From Lacicoccus halitifaciens (GTDB taxonomy: Bacteria; Bacillota; Bacilli; Staphylococcales; Salinicoccaceae), in NCBI RefSeq assembly GCF_040544485.1, contig NZ_JBDZDV010000003.1, positions 124,001-188,000 of the forward strand: a DNA stretch of 64,000 nucleotides. The letters run 5' to 3'. The position numbers and the translations under genes were made by a program. This document shows, piece by piece, positions 34,250 to 43,321 of the stretch (position 1 is its first letter; every line of letters starts with the position of its first letter). The notes beneath the pieces are model-generated. The model was not told the DNA's origin. It did not search any database and worked only from the letters and a program-made list of their open reading frames with translations.

Positions 34250-34489
34250 ATGGCATTTGTCATTACCCAGCCGTGTATCGGTGAGAAAGCAGGCGACTGC
34301 GTCGATGTCTGCCCGGTAGACTGTATAGAAGAAGGCGAAGATCAGTACTTCATCGACCCGGATATCTGCATCGACTGCGGTGCATGTGTTACGGTCTGCC
34401 CGGTGGAAGCGATCATTGAAGAATACGATATGACGCCGGAAGACGAGCCGTTTTTCGAAAAAGCCAAGAAATTCTACGGCCTCGCATAA
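34250..34489 (+). CDS. fer: ferredoxin with two Fe-S clusters
   Basis: 79 residues. The first cysteine set (C-x7-C-x3-CPxxxC form, GDCVDVCPVDC) and the second (CIDCGACVTVCP) match the bacillus/staphylococcal low-potential ferredoxin. The gene encodes a soluble electron carrier. A canonical AAGGAGGT site lies before ATG 34250; a terminator follows. Confidence 0.93.
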   Translation: MAFVITQPCIGEKAGDCVDVCPVDCIEEGEDQYFIDPDICIDCGACVTVCPVEAIIEEYDMTPEDEPFFEKAKKFYGLA

Positions 34490-34506
34490 TAGATGGAAAT
34501 ACTTAT

Positions 34507-34539
34507 GGCCGGACCTCTGTGAGGTCCGGTCTTTATTTT
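34507..34539 (+). terminator. terminator of ferredoxin gene
   Basis: GGCCGGACCT pairs with AGGTCCGGTC, followed by TTTATTTT. Confidence 0.8.
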
Positions 34540-34562
34540 GCCTTAATGCAGGCCGCCCCAAT

Positions 34563-34593
34563 ATAAAAGGCTGCATCCTGAATGGATGCAGCC
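34563..34593 (-). terminator. terminator of ung-ywdI-DUF423 operon
   Basis: GGCTGCATCC pairs with GGATGCAGCC; TTTTATAT follows on the minus strand. Confidence 0.8.
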
Positions 34594-34598
34594 GATGA

Positions 34599-34961
34599 TC
34601 AAATCCTCACTATTCCAATGATCACCATCACCCAGGCAGCAAGGAACAGCACGCCGCCGATCGGAGTGATGGCACCGAGCACCGAGATGCCTGAGACCGC
34701 GAGTATATACAGTGATCCGCTGAAAAATATGATGCCTGCAAACATCAGCCATCCCGCCGCATTCATCGGCACGTCCGTGAGCCCGATCAGGATTCCGACC
34801 GCGATCAGCCCCACCGAGTGGAACATCTGATACTGCACAGCCGTTTCCCATACGCCGAGGTAATGATCGCTGATCTTCCCTTCGAGTCCGTGCGCACCGA
34901 ATGCACCCAGTGCGACTGATATGAAGGCGTTCACCGCCCCTAGAATTACAAATAATTTCAT
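34599..34961 (-). CDS. DUF423 membrane protein (YwdK-like)
   Basis: 120 residues with four hydrophobic helices and the DUF423 signature GAFGAHGLEGK near the N-terminus. Function unknown; the family is widespread. It is the last gene of the ung operon, as in Bacillus where ywdK lies near ung and thiD. Confidence 0.88.
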   Translation of the reverse strand: MKLFVILGAVNAFISVALGAFGAHGLEGKISDHYLGVWETAVQYQMFHSVGLIAVGILIGLTDVPMNAAGWLMFAGIIFFSGSLYILAVSGISVLGAITPIGGVLFLAAWVMVIIGIVRI

Positions 34962-34980
34962 TTCACTTTACTCCCTGCTG

Positions 34981-35256
34981 TTAAAAATCAAAAATTGAAT
35001 CGTCCGTCCGTTTTTCTTCAGGCGGCCTGCCCTCTTTCTGGCTGCCGCCCATCATTTCAAGCATCTTTTTATCCTTATCCGTGAGGTCCGGTTCCGCTTC
35101 TTCCGTCCCGGCACGGGCCGTGTCCGGCCCCTCCGCCCTCAGCAAGCCGACCAGCGTCTCGACAGCATACAGATGCTTTTCGAACTCATGGGGCAGGCTG
35201 GAGACTTCGAGCATATGGAGCTCTGCCTTCAACTGGCTGATGATCTCCCGCTTCAT
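34981..35256 (-). CDS. YwdI family protein (DUF5327)
   Basis: 91 residues: an N-terminal helical hairpin (QLKAELHMLE...) and a charged, probably disordered C-terminus ending SIFDF. Resembles YwdI of Bacillus. Its ATG overlaps the ung stop by four bases, indicating coupled translation. Function unknown. Confidence 0.75.
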   Translation of the reverse strand: MKREIISQLKAELHMLEVSSLPHEFEKHLYAVETLVGLLRAEGPDTARAGTEEAEPDLTDKDKKMLEMMGGSQKEGRPPEEKRTDDSIFDF

Positions 35257-35906
35257 TCCTGCTCACTCCAGTCCACCGGTGCCCGTCCGTTTTCCTCCAG
35301 GTATTCGTTCGTCCGGCTGAAAGGTTTGGAGCCGAAGAACCCCCGGTATGCGGATAAAGGGCTTGGATGTACGGATTTTATTATCATATGCTTTGAACCG
35401 TCTATGAGTGCCTCTTTTTTCTGGGCGGGCTTGCCCCAGAGTATGAACACGACATTTTCAAGCTCTTCGGACACCATTTTGATCACGCTGTCCGTGAATT
35501 TCTCCCAGCCGAGCCCGCGGTGCGAATTCGCTTCGTGCGCATCCACGGTGAGCACCGTGTTGAGCAGCAGCACACCCTGTGCGGCCCAGTCTTTCAGGCT
35601 GCCGCCTGTGCGTCTGATGCCGAGGTCGTCCTCAAGTTCCCTGTATATGTTCCTGAGTGACGGCGGGATTTTGATGCCTTCATTCACCGAGAAAGCAAGT
35701 CCGTGCGACTGCCTCTCCCCGTGGTAGGGATCCTGGCCGAGTATGACCACCCTGACGTTTTCAAATGATGTCAATTCGAATGCCGTATATATTTCGTCCC
35801 TTGGCGGGAATACTCTGCCGTTTTCATATTTATCCTCCAGCACCGCTTCCAGTGTGCTGAAATCATGTTCTTCCTTTATTTTTGCGAATACTTCCGACCA
35901 TTCCAT
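35253..35906 (-). CDS. ung: uracil-DNA glycosylase
   Basis: 217 residues, family 1 UDG. The catalytic aspartate is in ILGQDPYHG, followed by SHGLAFSV, and the minor-groove loop is HPSPLSAYRGFFG. It removes uracil from DNA in base-excision repair. ATG 35906 follows AGAGGTGATG; the in-frame start at 35930 lacks a site. First gene of the ung-ywdI-DUF423 operon. Confidence 0.96.
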   Translation of the reverse strand: MEWSEVFAKIKEEHDFSTLEAVLEDKYENGRVFPPRDEIYTAFELTSFENVRVVILGQDPYHGERQSHGLAFSVNEGIKIPPSLRNIYRELEDDLGIRRTGGSLKDWAAQGVLLLNTVLTVDAHEANSHRGLGWEKFTDSVIKMVSEELENVVFILWGKPAQKKEALIDGSKHMIIKSVHPSPLSAYRGFFGSKPFSRTNEYLEENGRAPVDWSEQE

Positions 35907-36022
35907 TACATCACCTCTTTTAAAATTCAATTATACCACTCAAGTAAGCAATGCTCTAGAATTACAGCGTCAAATATAGTAAAATATCATTATTAATCTA
36001 TTAGAGGAAAAGAGGAACTTTT

Positions 36023-36853
36023 ATGCAGCTTCAAAAGACCCTGACCATCGCGGGTACGGACGTCAGCGGAGGCGCAGGTATAGCCGCCGACCTGAAAACA
36101 TTCCAGGAACATGAAACTTACGGGATGTCCGTCATTGTGACCACAGTGACGATGGATCCCGAAACTTGGTCCCACCGGGTATTCCCCACGGCTCTCGAAG
36201 TCGTGGATTCACAGATAGAAACAGCTTTATCCATTTCACCGGATGCCATCAAGACCGGCATGCTGCCTTCGGAAGAAGTGATTGAGAGGGCGAAGACGGC
36301 ATTCCTGAACAGCGGTGCGAAATTTTTCGTCATCGACCCGGTCATGGTCTGTAAAGGTGATGATGAAGTGCTCAATCCGGGTCTTGTGGACGCGATGATT
36401 GAACATCTTCTGCCGCATGCAACAATCGTCACCCCGAACCTGGTTGAAGCGGGCCATCTGACCCGCCGCAAAACACCCAAGACACTGGACGAAGTCAAAG
36501 AATGTGCAGTGGAGATCGTAAGGCAGGGTGCACAGCATGTCATCATCAAAGGCGGTACGGGCATCGAGGGTGACAAAGCGATTGATGTATACTATGATGG
36601 TGACGAATTCCACCTTTTGACAACCGAGAAGATCGATGCATCATACAACCACGGTGCAGGATGCACATTCGCTGCAGCAATCACCGCGAAGCTCGCCAAA
36701 GGTGAAACACCTCTTGAAGCCGTACGGTCAGCCAAGGCCTTCGTCACTTCAGCAATCAAGAACGGCTGGAGACTGAATGAACACGTCGGTGTCGTCAGAC
36801 ACGGCGCAGCGAATACAGTGGAAGAAATCAAAGTAAAAGAAGAACAGATCTAA
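36023..36853 (+). CDS. pdxK: pyridoxal/HMP kinase (PdxK, ThiD-like)
   Basis: 276-residue ribokinase-fold kinase. N-terminal TIAGTDVSGGAG binds substrate; Cys110 (in VMVCKGDDE) and Cys214 (in GAGCTF) are exactly the two cysteines of the staphylococcal/bacillus subfamily that phosphorylates pyridoxal through a hemithioacetal and also accepts the thiamin precursor HMP. AGAGGAA precedes the ATG. It is divergent from ung and ends at a terminator. Confidence 0.9.
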   Translation: MQLQKTLTIAGTDVSGGAGIAADLKTFQEHETYGMSVIVTTVTMDPETWSHRVFPTALEVVDSQIETALSISPDAIKTGMLPSEEVIERAKTAFLNSGAKFFVIDPVMVCKGDDEVLNPGLVDAMIEHLLPHATIVTPNLVEAGHLTRRKTPKTLDEVKECAVEIVRQGAQHVIIKGGTGIEGDKAIDVYYDGDEFHLLTTEKIDASYNHGAGCTFAAAITAKLAKGETPLEAVRSAKAFVTSAIKNGWRLNEHVGVVRHGAANTVEEIKVKEEQI

Positions 36854-36878
36854 AAGAGATAGCCTGTCTATCTCTTTT
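36852..36878 (+). terminator. terminator of pdxK
   Basis: AAAAGAGATAG and CTATCTCTTTT form an 11-bp stem with a five-base loop; the right arm supplies the T run. Confidence 0.75.
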
Positions 36879-36916
36879 AAATTGAATTCATATGCAGAAG
36901 TGGGAGTGGCATTTTA

Positions 36917-37276
36917 ATGGAGAAGATTGACCGTGAGAAAGTGCAGGAAATACTGAATCAATATCAGGACCGGCCTGTCTATATACACGTTGAAATCACG
37001 AGTGGGGTCTACGCGGACCACTTGGACGAGAACATCTTTAATGCAGGCACATTCCTGCGGAACATCCAGGTCGAGTTTGTTCAGGGTGCCATCCGGGGCG
37101 GCAGGAACGGTCAGTACCGTGTCGGATTGAAGCTTGTGAACGGCGGATGGATCTATGTGCTCGGCCTGACGCACTATGTCATCAACGAGAATGATGAATT
37201 CATCATGCACGGCTTTGACCATGAAGGGAAATTGGCCAGTGCTTTGGAAATATCTTCTAATGAGTTTTTCAAATAG
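36917..37276 (+). CDS. yojF: YojF family protein (DUF1806)
   Basis: 119-residue soluble protein of the YojF family; conserved features include VYIHVEITSG and GGRNGQYRVGLKL. Function unknown, but it is constantly linked to bshB2 (yojG), as here with 12 bases between them, so a role in bacillithiol chemistry is suspected. Confidence 0.85.
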   Translation: MEKIDREKVQEILNQYQDRPVYIHVEITSGVYADHLDENIFNAGTFLRNIQVEFVQGAIRGGRNGQYRVGLKLVNGGWIYVLGLTHYVINENDEFIMHGFDHEGKLASALEISSNEFFK

Positions 37277-37288
37277 GAGGAAATCGGA

Positions 37289-37957
37289 ATGGAAAAAGAA
37301 AGACATGTTTTAGTCGTCTTCCCCCACCCGGATGATGAGGCATTCGGTGTTTCCGGCACCATCATGAAATACATCGACTCAGGCGTGCCGGTGACATACG
37401 CCTGCCTGACTTACGGTGACATGGGAAGAAGCCTCGGGTATCCTCCTTTCGCAACGCGGGAATCATTGCATGAGATAAGGAAGCAGGAAGTCGAGAAAAG
37501 TGCTAGAATAATGAAGCTGACTGATTTAAGGCTTCTTGGCTACCGGGATAAGACACTCGAATTTGAACAGCCCGGCCACCTGGCTTCAGTCATCAAAAGT
37601 TTGATTGACGAACTCAACACCTCAAGAATCATTTCCTTCTATCCGGGGTATTCTGTCCATCCGGATCATGAGGCGACCGCAGAAGCCATTGTGGGTGCTG
37701 TGAAAGATATGGCGCCTGAAAAAAGACCGGCCCTCCAGCTCGTCGCTTTTGACAAGGATACACTGGAAGACCTCGGGGATCCCGACATCATCAATGACAT
37801 CACCGGCTATGAAGACAGGAAAGAAGAAGTGATGGCGGCTCATATTTCCCAGACCGGCCCGCTGCTGAAACGGCTCGCTGCCGACACCGTGGAAGGCCAG
37901 GAAACAAGGGAAGCTTATTTAAAGTTAGAACAATTTTACAGTTATGATATAGATTAA
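37289..37957 (+). CDS. bshB2: bacillithiol deacetylase BshB2
   Basis: 222-residue LmbE-type zinc deacetylase. The zinc site uses PHPDDEAFG near the N-terminus and HPDHEAT. It releases GlcN-malate or removes S-conjugates in bacillithiol biosynthesis. Second gene in yojF-bshB2-folE2; AGGAGG precedes the ATG. Confidence 0.92.
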   Translation: MEKERHVLVVFPHPDDEAFGVSGTIMKYIDSGVPVTYACLTYGDMGRSLGYPPFATRESLHEIRKQEVEKSARIMKLTDLRLLGYRDKTLEFEQPGHLASVIKSLIDELNTSRIISFYPGYSVHPDHEATAEAIVGAVKDMAPEKRPALQLVAFDKDTLEDLGDPDIINDITGYEDRKEEVMAAHISQTGPLLKRLAADTVEGQETREAYLKLEQFYSYDID

Positions 37958-37967
37958 GGAGATTATT

Positions 37968-38846
37968 ATGGAAGAATTGGATTTAACGACACGAGAAGGT
38001 CGTTTTAAACATTTTGGTTCTGTTGAACCTGTAGAAGGGACCAAGCCAACAGAGAAAGCTGAAATGGCTGATCTTCAAAATTCTAAAAAAGATTTTTTAT
38101 TTGCAGTGGAATCTGTGGGCATCAATAATTTGAGTTATCCGGTCGTGATCGGTGATTACCAGTCCGTCGGAAACTTTGAACTTGCAACGAGCCTCCGCCG
38201 TGAGGAGAAGGGCGTCAACATGAGCCGTCTGCTCGAAGCACTGGAGACGGAGAACAAGAACGGTGTCAGCCTGGACTTTGAAACGCTTGAACAGGTCCTG
38301 AAAGTGCTCCGCGACCGCATGCGCCAGGAAAACGCAGAAGTCACTGCAGACGGCAAATGGTACTTTTCCAAACCAAGCCCCGGCACGAACCTGCACGGCA
38401 TGGCCCACGCAGATGTAAAATATTCTCTTGCCCTGGACGAAGGCGGACTTACGAGGAAACAGTTCGGCATGACCGCAATGGTCACGACACTCTGCCCATG
38501 CTCGAAGGAAATCAGTGAATACAGTGCACATAACCAGCGCGGCTATGTCAAGGTGCTGATCGATGTCGACCCTGATGCAGAAGTGCCTGAAAACCATAAG
38601 GAAATCGTTTATGAACTGCTCGAGATTAATGCTTCAAGCCAGCTCTACCCAATCCTGAAAAGGACGGATGAGAAGATTGTGACCGAACGCGCCTACGAAA
38701 ACCCGCGCTTCGTCGAAGACCTGATCCGCCTGATCGCCTACGATATTGCCGATCTTGACTGGGTCAAAGGTTTTGAGCTGGAATGCCGCAACGAGGAAAG
38801 CATCCACCAGCACGATGCCTTCAGCCGCATGAAATATCAGAAATAA
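37968..38846 (+). CDS. folE2: GTP cyclohydrolase FolE2
   Basis: 292 residues of the type IB GTP cyclohydrolase (FolE2/MptA). The metal cysteine is in TTLCPCSKEISEYSAHNQRG, with the conserved glutamate and histidine in the same stretch. It makes dihydroneopterin triphosphate for folate and queuosine-type pathways without an obligate zinc. It follows bshB2 by ten bases in one operon. No Zur box is evident upstream. Confidence 0.92.
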   Translation: MEELDLTTREGRFKHFGSVEPVEGTKPTEKAEMADLQNSKKDFLFAVESVGINNLSYPVVIGDYQSVGNFELATSLRREEKGVNMSRLLEALETENKNGVSLDFETLEQVLKVLRDRMRQENAEVTADGKWYFSKPSPGTNLHGMAHADVKYSLALDEGGLTRKQFGMTAMVTTLCPCSKEISEYSAHNQRGYVKVLIDVDPDAEVPENHKEIVYELLEINASSQLYPILKRTDEKIVTERAYENPRFVEDLIRLIAYDIADLDWVKGFELECRNEESIHQHDAFSRMKYQK

Positions 38847-38848
38847 TA

Positions 38849-38872
38849 AAAAGACATCCTAGGATGTCTTTT
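38849..38872. terminator. bidirectional terminator
   Basis: AAAAGACATCCT and AGGATGTCTTTT form a 12-bp palindrome with T runs on both strands, between convergent folE2 and the Cof-type gene. Confidence 0.85.
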
Positions 38873-38873
38873 T

Positions 38874-39755
38874 TTATTTGGAAGATGGTTCCAGTTCATT
38901 ATTGAGCGCTTTCTCAATGACTTCGGCCACACCATCATCTGAATTCGTGCCGGTCACGACATCCGCAATGGCCTTCACTTCGGATGTTGCGTTCCCCATG
39001 GCCACGGCTGTGCCGACGCGTTTCAGCATGGATATATCATTCAGGTTGTCACCGATCGCCATCGTATCCTTCAGATCGACATCCAGAGTTTTTGCCAGCT
39101 TTTCGAGTGCAATGCCCTTCTGTGCCTCCGCATGGGTGAGTTCGATGTTCCCCGGGGATGATGCGGAGACGGCAATATCATCAATTTCATTAAGATAGTT
39201 CTTGGCCCTCACCAGCTTCGCACGGGAGGTTGACGCCGCAAGGAATTTCAATACGTTCTCATCTTCACGTTCATATACATCCCTGTAATCCCGGACTTCC
39301 TGCAATGAAGTTTTGGCGAGCCTCTCACGCATCAGCCTTCTGATCTTATCCACATCCGGGGTCCCACCGGATTGTCTGGCCAGCTCTATGAAGATGTCGA
39401 TATCCCTCTCGATGCTCGTCGTGTATATTGCACGGTCCGTATAAACCTGGTAGAAGATATCCTCCGCCTTCAGGACTTCCGAGACCTCTGTAATCAGATT
39501 GCGCGTGAGGGGATGGTCGGCCACCACTTCATGCCGGTCATCACGCACCTGTGCCCCGTTCAGGCAGATATATGGAATCTGCAGCCGGTATTCCCGCACT
39601 ATCGCATGGGCTTCATAATAGGCTCTTCCTGTTGCAATGACGACATGGACACCCTGCTCGATCGCTTTATTGATTGCGAGTATGGTTCTTGGTGTGATTT
39701 CATGCTCGGGTGTGAGCAGGGTCCCATCCATATCAATTGCTATCAACTTAACCAT
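38874..39755 (-). CDS. Cof-type HAD phosphatase
   Basis: 293 residues with HAD motif I DMDGTLLT at the N-terminus, motif II VIATGR, motif III lysine and motif IV GDNLNDISML; the large C2 cap marks the Cof/YidA branch acting on sugar phosphates or flavin phosphates. The ribosome site AAAGGGAG lies about 15 bases before the ATG, farther than usual. No other start is better. Confidence 0.88.
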   Translation of the reverse strand: MVKLIAIDMDGTLLTPEHEITPRTILAINKAIEQGVHVVIATGRAYYEAHAIVREYRLQIPYICLNGAQVRDDRHEVVADHPLTRNLITEVSEVLKAEDIFYQVYTDRAIYTTSIERDIDIFIELARQSGGTPDVDKIRRLMRERLAKTSLQEVRDYRDVYEREDENVLKFLAASTSRAKLVRAKNYLNEIDDIAVSASSPGNIELTHAEAQKGIALEKLAKTLDVDLKDTMAIGDNLNDISMLKRVGTAVAMGNATSEVKAIADVVTGTNSDDGVAEVIEKALNNELEPSSK

Positions 39756-39793
39756 AAGTTAAATAAAACTCCCTTTTAATGATATATTTTACA

Positions 39794-40285
39794 TTATAAC
39801 TCATGCTTCTTATCCTGTGCTTTCTTCCGCCTCAAATCTTTGAAGAAATCTTTTAATAGCCGGCTGCATTCTTCCTCCATGATACCTTCCGTCACCTTCG
39901 GCCTGTGGTTGAAACGGGGTTCGTCAAGCAGCTCCATCAGGCTCCTCACCGTCCCGCCCTTCCTGTCATAGGCACCGAATACGATGTGGGGCAGACGGCT
40001 CATGATGATGGCCCCTGAACACATGACGCACGGCTCCAGGGTGACATACAGGGTGCAGTCCTCCAGGCGGAAAGACTCAAAATGGCCGCTCGCCCGGTGG
40101 ATTGCGATCATCTCGGCGTGCGTCAGGGGATGGCCGACCGTCTCCCTCAGGTTGTGCCCGCGTGCAATGATTTCGTTGTTGTGCACCACAACCGCCCCGA
40201 TGGGGACTTCACCTTTTTCATATGCTTTTTTCGCTTCTTCGAGTGCTTCTTTCATGAACATTTTGTGGTCATTTTGATTTTGCAT
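39794..40285 (-). CDS. tadA: tRNA-specific adenosine deaminase
   Basis: 163 residues. Zinc ligands are in HAEMIA (with the catalytic glutamate) and PCVMCSGA. It converts A34 to inosine in tRNA-Arg(ACG). The start at 40285 lies 17 bases inside the preceding HAD gene and follows GGAGAG, so the two are probably coupled. Confidence 0.94.
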   Translation of the reverse strand: MQNQNDHKMFMKEALEEAKKAYEKGEVPIGAVVVHNNEIIARGHNLRETVGHPLTHAEMIAIHRASGHFESFRLEDCTLYVTLEPCVMCSGAIIMSRLPHIVFGAYDRKGGTVRSLMELLDEPRFNHRPKVTEGIMEEECSRLLKDFFKDLRRKKAQDKKHEL

Positions 40286-40973
40286 TCACTACAAACTCTC
40301 CGTCCTGGATCAGGTCGGTCACGCTGTCGACGATGAGGTCGGCGCCTTTCAGCTGCTCCCGCCCCGATGTGCCGCTCAGCACACCTATCGTGTACAGCCC
40401 TTCATCTTTTCCGAGCATGGTGTCGGCATTATTGTCACCGATCATCACGACATCATCCACACTGTAGCCGTGCTTTTTAAGAAATGGGCGGAGCACCCTG
40501 AAATCCGGCTTTTTATAGTCAGTGTCATCGCCGGCCACGATATCATCAATCAATTCATCGAGTCCGAGCTGCCTGATGAAAAGCTCCGCACCTTTCCTGG
40601 AATCGCTCGTCACGATGACATTTTTATACTCCATGGCTTTCAGTGCGGTGAGCACCTCCCTCGAGCCGTCGATCAGTTCCATATGGCTCGCGATGAAATC
40701 CTGATTGTCCTCATAGAACTCCCGTGCCCACCTGCCGCCGCCGGTGGCAAAACTTTCGTAAACCGCATGTATATCGGCACCTGTGCCGCTTGCAGCTATG
40801 GAGTCGGACTGCATCTTATTGTCGACAAGGCCGAGCGCACGTGCAAGATCTTCCTTCTCGGAATGAAGTTCAAATTGCTCTGCGAAGGCTTCGACACTTT
40901 TGATCGCAAATGGCGTCCATACTTTTTCATAATTCAACAATGTGCCGTCCTTATCAAACAGTATCGCTTTCAA
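40269..40973 (-). CDS. HAD hydrolase, phosphoglycolate-phosphatase-like
   Basis: 234 residues: HAD motif I DKDGTLLN, a helical cap, motif II VTSDSR, and motif III/IV KKPDF...IGDNNADT. A TTG start at 40973 follows AGGAGG by seven bases. Substrate unknown; the GphI-like subfamily acts on small phosphomonoesters. Overlaps tadA. Confidence 0.85.
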   Translation of the reverse strand: MKAILFDKDGTLLNYEKVWTPFAIKSVEAFAEQFELHSEKEDLARALGLVDNKMQSDSIAASGTGADIHAVYESFATGGGRWAREFYEDNQDFIASHMELIDGSREVLTALKAMEYKNVIVTSDSRKGAELFIRQLGLDELIDDIVAGDDTDYKKPDFRVLRPFLKKHGYSVDDVVMIGDNNADTMLGKDEGLYTIGVLSGTSGREQLKGADLIVDSVTDLIQDGEFVVNAKSK

Positions 40974-40993
40974 TTCCTGTCCTCCTGTTAAAA

Positions 40994-41018
40994 ATAAGAA
41001 GGCACAATGCCTTCTTAT
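40994..41018 (-). terminator. terminator of kbl-tdh
   Basis: ATAAGAAGGC pairs with GCCTTCTTAT; a T5 run follows on the minus strand. The upstream arm includes the end of tdh. Confidence 0.75.
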
Positions 41019-41959
41019 GATTTATCCCTGATTGCGTTTATCATTTCCGTTGTCATTTTTTCCAGATCATATCTGGGGCTGAAACCCCACTGTTTCTCCG
41101 CTTCACTCGTATCGATGGAATCCGGCCAGCTGTCCGCGATCCCCTGCCTGACGGGATCCACATCATAATCGAGCTCAAATCCGGGTATATGCTTTTCAAT
41201 CTCACGTGCAATCATTCCGGGCTCGACGCTCATTGCCGAGACATTGAATGCATTACGGTCGGTGAGATCTTCGGCATCCGCCTCCATCAATTGTATCACA
41301 GCATCGATGGCATCATCCATATACATCATGTCCATATACGTCCCTTCACCTATATAGGAGGTATACTTGCCCGATTTGACCGCTTCAAAATATATTTCGA
41401 CAGCATAGTCGGTGGTGCCGCCGCCCGGTTCCTTGACATGGGAGATAAGGCCCGGAAAACGGAGGCCCCGCGTATCCACGCCGAACTTCTTGAAATAATA
41501 ATCGCACAGCAGCTCCCCGGCCACTTTGTTGACGCCGTACATGGAGGTCGGCCGCTGGATCGTCGTCTGCGGTGCGTCCTTTTTCGGCGTGGACGGACCG
41601 AAGGCCCCGATCGAGCTCGGCGTGAAAAATTTGATGTCCCTTTTCCTTGCGGTCTCGAGCGCGTTGACGAGCCCGCCCATATTGATATCCCATGCGATCA
41701 GCGGCTTTTCCTCGCATGTCGCACTGAGCAGTGCCGCCATATGCATGATGGTATCCGGCTTGAACTCATCCGCCGTCTCCACCATCTCATCATATCTTCT
41801 TACATCCAGTATTTTAAACGGCTTCCCCTTAAGCGGCCCTTCGGCAGGTTCGTTGATATCGGTCGCCAGCACATTGTCATCGCCGTATATCTCCCTCAGT
41901 TTTACAGTCAATTCCGTGCCGATCTGCCCGAGTGCGCCTGTAATCATTATTCGTTCCAT
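41015..41959 (-). CDS. tdh: L-threonine 3-dehydrogenase, SDR type
   Basis: 314-residue extended short-chain dehydrogenase: NAD motif TGALGQIG at the N-terminus and the catalytic MYGVNK (Tyr-x3-Lys). The UDP-epimerase-like TDH family oxidises threonine to 2-amino-3-ketobutyrate. It follows kbl by 12 bases in one operon, which supports the assignment: Tdh makes the substrate of Kbl. Confidence 0.9.
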   Translation of the reverse strand: MERIMITGALGQIGTELTVKLREIYGDDNVLATDINEPAEGPLKGKPFKILDVRRYDEMVETADEFKPDTIMHMAALLSATCEEKPLIAWDINMGGLVNALETARKRDIKFFTPSSIGAFGPSTPKKDAPQTTIQRPTSMYGVNKVAGELLCDYYFKKFGVDTRGLRFPGLISHVKEPGGGTTDYAVEIYFEAVKSGKYTSYIGEGTYMDMMYMDDAIDAVIQLMEADAEDLTDRNAFNVSAMSVEPGMIAREIEKHIPGFELDYDVDPVRQGIADSWPDSIDTSEAEKQWGFSPRYDLEKMTTEMINAIRDKS

Positions 41960-41971
41960 AATATACCCCTC

Positions 41972-43162
41972 TTATGATATCACGTTTAGTTCTTTTCCTA
42001 CTTTTTCATAGATTTCCAGTGCCTCATCCAGCATCTCCTTCGTATGTGCTGCCGTCGGCATGTTGCGCACACGGCCGGTCCCCCTCGGCACCGTCGGGAA
42101 GACGATGGATTTCGCATAGACGCCCTCTTCCATCAGCCGCTTCGAGAACGCCTGGGTCGTCTTCTCATCGCCGATGATGCATGGCGTGATCGGTGTCTCT
42201 GAATTGCCGATATTGAAGCCGAGTTCTTTCAGGCCCTTCTTCAAGTAGTCCCCGTTCTCCCACAGGCGGTCATGCAGCTCTGTCGATGCCATCAGCATCT
42301 TCACTGCTTCGTTGATCGCCTTCGTATCACCCGGTGTGAGTGAAGTCGAGAACAGGAACGGACGGGCCGCCACTTTCAGGTAGTCGGCAAGCTCTTTTGT
42401 GCCGGCGATATAGCCGCCGACCACGCCGATCGCCTTCGACAGGGTGCCCATCTGGATATCGACTTCCTTCTCAAGACCGAAATGCTTCACCGTGCCGGCG
42501 CCCTTGCCCATGACACCAGAGCCATGCGCATCATCCACGTAGGTGATGAGGTCGAACTCTTTGGCGATCTCGACGATCTCCGGCAGTTTCGCCACATCCC
42601 CGTCCATCGAGAACACCCCGTCCGTGATGTACATCACTTTTTTGTACTGCCCGGACTCTGTCGCTTCTTTCGCCTTTTTCCTCAGATCATCCATATCCGA
42701 GTGGTTGACGCGGATGATCTTCGCACGGGACAGACGGCAGCCGTCGATGATTGAAGCATGGTTCAGTTCATCTGACAGTATCGCATCCTCCTTGTTCATC
42801 ACAGCCTGTATGGCCGCCATATTGCAGTTGAAGCCGGACTGGAACGCGACCGCCGCTTCGGTCCCCTTGAATTCAGCAAGCGTCTCCTCCAGCTCGACAT
42901 GGACATCGAGTGTACCGTTGATCGTCCTCACCGCACCTGCACCGACCCCGTGGGAATCGATCGTATCCTTTGCCGCCTGCTTCAGCTTTTCATCTGTGGC
43001 GAGCCCCAGATAGTTGTTTGAAGACAGGTTGATCAATTCCTTGCCGTCAATGTCGATCACCGGGCCGTTCGCACCCCGGACCATATTGATTTCATTGTAC
43101 AGACCGTTATCTTTCAACTCCTGTAAATTCGAAGATAAAAATTCATTCAGTATTTTAGACAT
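41972..43162 (-). CDS. kbl: glycine C-acetyltransferase (KBL)
   Basis: 396-residue PLP enzyme of the alpha-oxoamine synthase family. DDAHGSG binds the cofactor ring and the Schiff-base lysine is in GTLSKAIG. With CoA it splits 2-amino-3-ketobutyrate into glycine and acetyl-CoA. ATG 43162 follows GAGAGGGG. Promoter and a candidate cre site lie just upstream. Confidence 0.93.
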   Translation of the reverse strand: MSKILNEFLSSNLQELKDNGLYNEINMVRGANGPVIDIDGKELINLSSNNYLGLATDEKLKQAAKDTIDSHGVGAGAVRTINGTLDVHVELEETLAEFKGTEAAVAFQSGFNCNMAAIQAVMNKEDAILSDELNHASIIDGCRLSRAKIIRVNHSDMDDLRKKAKEATESGQYKKVMYITDGVFSMDGDVAKLPEIVEIAKEFDLITYVDDAHGSGVMGKGAGTVKHFGLEKEVDIQMGTLSKAIGVVGGYIAGTKELADYLKVAARPFLFSTSLTPGDTKAINEAVKMLMASTELHDRLWENGDYLKKGLKELGFNIGNSETPITPCIIGDEKTTQAFSKRLMEEGVYAKSIVFPTVPRGTGRVRNMPTAAHTKEMLDEALEIYEKVGKELNVIS

Positions 43163-43189
43163 TTGCCCCTCTCCTCTCAAATCCATCTT

Positions 43190-43218
43190 ATCATAATAAA
43201 GCGCTTTCTTTTAGTGAA
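43190..43218 (-). promoter_or_regulatory. kbl promoter with cre-like spacer
   Basis: On the minus strand TTCACT (43213-43218) and TATGAT (43190-43195) are 17 bases apart. The spacer contains ATAAAGCGCTTTCT (43196-43209, plus-strand reading), matching 12 of 14 cre positions. CcpA bound there would block RNA polymerase. Confidence 0.55.
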
Positions 43219-43321
43219 ATCCTGTATAATAAAGTAATTGAACTATTCAATTAAAATTAAATAGTTTGAAAAATTTAGGTTGTTTGATAAAATTAACTAT
43301 TATCTTAATGGAGGTTAGAAT

